Origin: RGIG3009 sp045590415
GTDB lineage: Bacteria > Bacillota > Clostridia > Oscillospirales > Acutalibacteraceae
DNA length: 7,462 nt
Reading direction: 5' to 3'
NCBI GenBank assembly: GCA_045590415.1
Contig: JAZNRA010000005.1
Span: 1-7,462 of the forward strand
Shown one piece after another: positions 6,108-7,462 of the stretch (positions are counted from its first letter, which is position 1; every line of letters begins with the position of its first letter). The translations under genes and the position numbers were made by a program. The notes beneath the pieces were generated by a model. It saw nothing but the letters and a program-made list of their open reading frames with translations. It did no database searches and was not told the origin of the DNA.

Positions 6108-6314
6108 ATGAGATTGAAAGAAATCAGAAAATCAAAAGGTATTTCTCAACTTAAACTTGCAATCGAATTAAACACAAACCAAAATACCATAAGCAGATAT
6201 GAAACCGGCGAACGTGAACCGGGCATAAATGAGCTCATAAAAATTGCTGATTATTTCAACATTTCCGTGGACTACCTCTTGGGAAGAACGGATAACCCGA
6301 ATATACAAAAATAA
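6108..6314 (+). CDS. Small XRE-family helix-turn-helix transcriptional regulator
   Basis: A 68-residue single-domain DNA-binding protein of the Cro/C1 (HTH_3) type. It starts MRLKEIRKSKGISQLKLA. The helix-turn-helix spans roughly residues 13-36, with SQLKLAIELNTNQNTISRYE covering the positioning and recognition helices. GEREPGINELIKIADYFN and the terminal SVDYLLGRTD are hallmark features of this family in Firmicutes. There is no sensor or peptidase domain, so it is likely a simple dimeric repressor, like those found singly or in phage and mobile-element control regions. It diverges from the OB-fold lipoprotein across two matching palindromes, which suggests it represses the lipoprotein and itself. 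The gene is strongly AT-rich (17 G/C in 6121-6180), unlike the flanking core genes, and is followed at once by its own terminator. Confidence 0.92.
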   Translation: MRLKEIRKSKGISQLKLAIELNTNQNTISRYETGEREPGINELIKIADYFNISVDYLLGRTDNPNIQK

Positions 6315-6338
6315 GCCGTGAAATTCACGGCTTTTTTT
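6313..6338 (+). terminator. Rho-independent terminator of the XRE gene
   Basis: AGCCGTG (6314-6320) pairs with CACGGCT (6326-6332) around a five-base AAATT loop, followed by a run of seven T. It overlaps the stop codon, so the XRE transcript is monocistronic. Confidence 0.9.
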
Positions 6339-6367
6339 ATGATATATAAACAGTGAAGGCTCTTGGA

Positions 6368-6520
6368 GAATGAAGTATCGCCTTTGGCGATATGATGTAT
6401 TTGCTTCGCAAATATGATGTTGCTTATTTCATTCGCAATGATGCGATGTTTTCCAATTTATTAGGCGAAGCCGACATCATTAGCGAGAGCGACATCATTT
6501 GCCGCAAAGCAAGCACCATT
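6368..6520. repeat. Multi-hairpin repeat element with converging ATGATGT motifs
   Basis: This stretch is built from small hairpins rather than a gene. TATCGCC/GGCGATA (6376-6392, loop TTT) and TATTTGC/GCAAATA (6398-6414, loop TTC) are perfect 7-bp stems with a 22-base period, each followed by ATGATGT. GAATGAA (6368-6374) is complementary to TTCATTC (6428-6434), so the two hairpins can sit inside an outer stem as a three-way junction. The right half carries the motif inverted, as ACATCAT at 6474-6480 and 6492-6498, with small stems GGC-GAA-GCC (6464-6472) and TTTG-CCG-CAAA (6498-6508). The two halves therefore face each other. I recall similar hairpin strings between genes in Clostridia but know no established name. 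It could be a non-autonomous mobile repeat or a structured RNA. The open reading frames crossing it are by-products of the repeats. Confidence 0.7.
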
Positions 6521-6554
6521 AAAAAATCCTCGTTCGAAAGAACGAGGATTTTTT
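6521..6554 (-). terminator. Terminator of tRNA-Arg
   Basis: A perfect 15-bp stem (6521-6535 with 6540-6554) closes a four-base loop, one base after the CCA end of the tRNA on the minus strand. The 3' arm ends in six T. The symmetric A-run and T-run make it able to work in both directions, so it also shields the tRNA from plus-strand transcription. Confidence 0.85.
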
Positions 6555-6555
6555 G

Positions 6556-6630
6556 TGGCACCCCCTGCGCGAATCGAACGCACAACTAACCCTTAGGAGG
6601 GGTTTATTATATCCATTTAACTAAGGGGGC
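6556..6630 (-). tRNA. tRNA-Arg, anticodon CCT
   Basis: The minus strand folds as a 75-base cloverleaf with CCA encoded. The acceptor stem is GCCCCCT with AGGGGGT. The D-stem is GTTA/TAAT, and the anticodon stem AACCC/GGGTT encloses the loop CTCCTAA, giving anticodon CCT, which reads AGG (Arg). The T-stem GTGCG/CGCGC carries the loop TTCGATT. The discriminator base is G. The first acceptor pair is G1-U72 rather than Watson-Crick, and pair 10-25 is also G-U. The promoter at 6649-6676 and the terminator at 6521-6554 make it a stand-alone unit. tRNA 3' ends such as this are common targets of integrases; the AT-rich XRE/lipoprotein module lies on that side. Confidence 0.95.
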
Positions 6631-6648
6631 ATGTTGAATGATAGGATA

Positions 6649-6676
6649 ATTATACCATGTAATTTTTCCTTGTCAA
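6649..6676 (-). promoter_or_regulatory. Strong promoter of tRNA-Arg
   Basis: On the minus strand a perfect TTGACA (6671-6676) and a perfect TATAAT (6649-6654) are separated by 16 bases. TGG before the -10 gives extended -10 character. The predicted start is about ten bases before the mature tRNA, as expected for a stable-RNA promoter. Confidence 0.85.
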
Positions 6677-6680
6677 TTCA

Positions 6681-6709
6681 TTGCTTTTTTTGAAAATAGG
6701 TGTTATACT
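6681..6709 (+). promoter_or_regulatory. Probable extended -10 promoter of the DUF3048 lipoprotein gene
   Basis: TATACT (6704-6709, 5/6) is preceded by TGT, giving an extended -10. A weak TTGCTT (6681-6686) lies 17 bases upstream as the -35 box. The leader would be about 35 bases. It is back to back with the tRNA promoter, the two -35 boxes being only four bases apart. Confidence 0.55.
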
Positions 6710-6750
6710 GTAATACATTGTAGAAATTTGTTATAAGGGAGTCCTTGTGT

Positions 6751-7462
6751 ATGAAAAAGATCGTTGCGCTTGCCTTGATTTTGGTGTTGCTTTGCGGTAT
6801 GACCGCCTGTTCAAAGCCGGAAGAGCCGGCCGAACAGACGACCACGCCCGCCCCGACGACCACTACCCTGAATTTAAAAGGAATCAACCTGCTCACGGGC
6901 GAAAAAGCCAGTGATTCCGCATCCTCCCGTCCGATCGGTATCATGGTGCCGAACGACAGCGCTACGATCGGAAAACAGATCGGCATTGATAAAGCCGATT
7001 TCATCATGGAAACCGAAACAGAAGGTTCTATCCCGCGTATGTTGGCAGTCTTCCGCAACGTGGAAAGCATTCCCGACAAAGTCGGTCCCGTTCGCAGCGC
7101 CCGTTCTCCTTTTATCGCAACTGCACGTGCGCTGGACGTCGTTTATCTCCACGCCGGCGGAAGCTTGCAAGCCAGAGCCACACTCCAAACCGGCGTGTTG
7201 GATCACTTCGACGCGCTAACCGACGCCAAAACATTCTGGCGTGATGATCAGCTGAAAGCCGCTATCGACTATGTACACAGCGTCGCAACCAGCAAAGAAG
7301 CCATTTCGGCGCGTCTTACCAAAAACAACATCCGCACGGAAGCCAACCAAGCGTTTCCCTTCAAGTTCAGCGAAACGGTAAAAACCGGTGAAACCGCCGC
7401 CAACACCGTTCAGCTTCGCACGACTGCCAGCCACACGGTCACGTTCAAATATGACGCCGCCA
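6751..7462 (+). CDS. DUF3048 (YerB-like) lipoprotein, C-terminus off the right edge
   Basis: Secreted lipoprotein of the DUF3048 family, widespread in Firmicutes and of unknown biochemical function. The 237 visible residues begin with a signal peptide (MKK and a hydrophobic core) ending at MTAC, with C20 the lipidated residue; Met at -3 is a less usual lipobox residue. A Thr/Pro-rich linker (about 21-40) follows. The DUF3048 domain opens with NLLTGE (46-51) and RPIGIMVPND (60-69), then ADFIMETETEGSIPRMLAVF (82-101), and the family signature VGPVRSARSPFI (111-122) followed by VVYLHAGGS (130-138). Members are typically about 330-360 residues, so roughly the last third is missing. AAGGGAG (6735-6741) lies nine bases before the ATG. 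The gene is GC-rich like the core genes and diverges from tRNA-Arg. The family assignment rests on remembered motifs, which match strongly. Confidence 0.92.
   Translation, partial: MKKIVALALILVLLCGMTACSKPEEPAEQTTTPAPTTTTLNLKGINLLTGEKASDSASSRPIGIMVPNDSATIGKQIGIDKADFIMETETEGSIPRMLAVFRNVESIPDKVGPVRSARSPFIATARALDVVYLHAGGSLQARATLQTGVLDHFDALTDAKTFWRDDQLKAAIDYVHSVATSKEAISARLTKNNIRTEANQAFPFKFSETVKTGETAANTVQLRTTASHTVTFKYDAA

Noticed and set aside
6368..6520. CRISPR array
   Set aside because: The conserved linkers are only about seven bases and the variable parts are self-complementary hairpins, with two opposite orientations and no cas genes. This is not repeat-spacer architecture.
5361..6555. Duplicate of the tRNA 3' end as an attachment-site pair
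   Set aside because: I looked for a second copy of the TTCGATTCGCGC region to the left of the tRNA and found none, so integration is only suggested by position and composition.
6392..6589. Plus-strand open frame through the hairpin array and into the tRNA
   Set aside because: Its sequence consists of repeat units, the tRNA terminator and part of the tRNA, so it cannot be a functional protein gene.

Overview
The window looks like chromosomal DNA of a spore-forming Clostridia species, probably of the Oscillospirales/Ruminococcaceae type. The evidence is a SpoIID-family sporulation protein, a clostridial-style citrate synthase, a DUF3048 (YerB-like) lipoprotein, strong AGGAGG-type ribosome binding sites, GTG/TTG starts and a tRNA-Arg(CCT) of typical Firmicutes shape. 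The lineage is an inference; no 16S or other marker is present. Most genes are GC-rich (a 60-base line inside spoIID has 42 G/C), but the stretch from about 5.4 to 6.6 kb is much more AT-rich (17 G/C in 6121-6180).

Layout, left to right. 1-983 (-): glyceraldehyde-3-phosphate dehydrogenase, missing only its last residues at the left edge, with its own promoter. 1137-2108 (-): an unrecognised eight-helix membrane protein with an acidic tail. 2214-3569 (-): citrate synthase with a TTG start, a near-consensus promoter and a hairpin terminator. 3660-4637 (+): SpoIID/LytB-domain protein, divergent from citrate synthase. 4641-5360 (-): YjdF/DUF2238-like membrane protein, converging on spoIID with three bases between stop codons. 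5606-6025 (-): small lipoprotein with a probable OB-fold. 6108-6314 (+): small XRE-family regulator, divergent from the lipoprotein. 6368-6520: a compact set of small hairpins with no coding potential. 6556-6630 (-): tRNA-Arg(CCT) with promoter and terminator. 6751 to the right edge (+): DUF3048 lipoprotein, incomplete.

Most genes are ordinary, independently transcribed core genes: glycolysis (gap), entry of acetyl-CoA into citrate/glutamate synthesis (citrate synthase), sporulation engulfment (SpoIID) and envelope proteins. The most notable part is 5.5-6.56 kb. There an OB-fold lipoprotein and an XRE regulator diverge from a control region with two near-identical palindromes placed on a consensus promoter, which reads as a self-contained repressor/target pair. 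Next to it is a multi-hairpin repeat lying against the 3' side of a tRNA gene. The AT-rich composition and the tRNA position suggest an acquired module, but no integrase and no duplicated tRNA end is visible, so acquisition is not shown.
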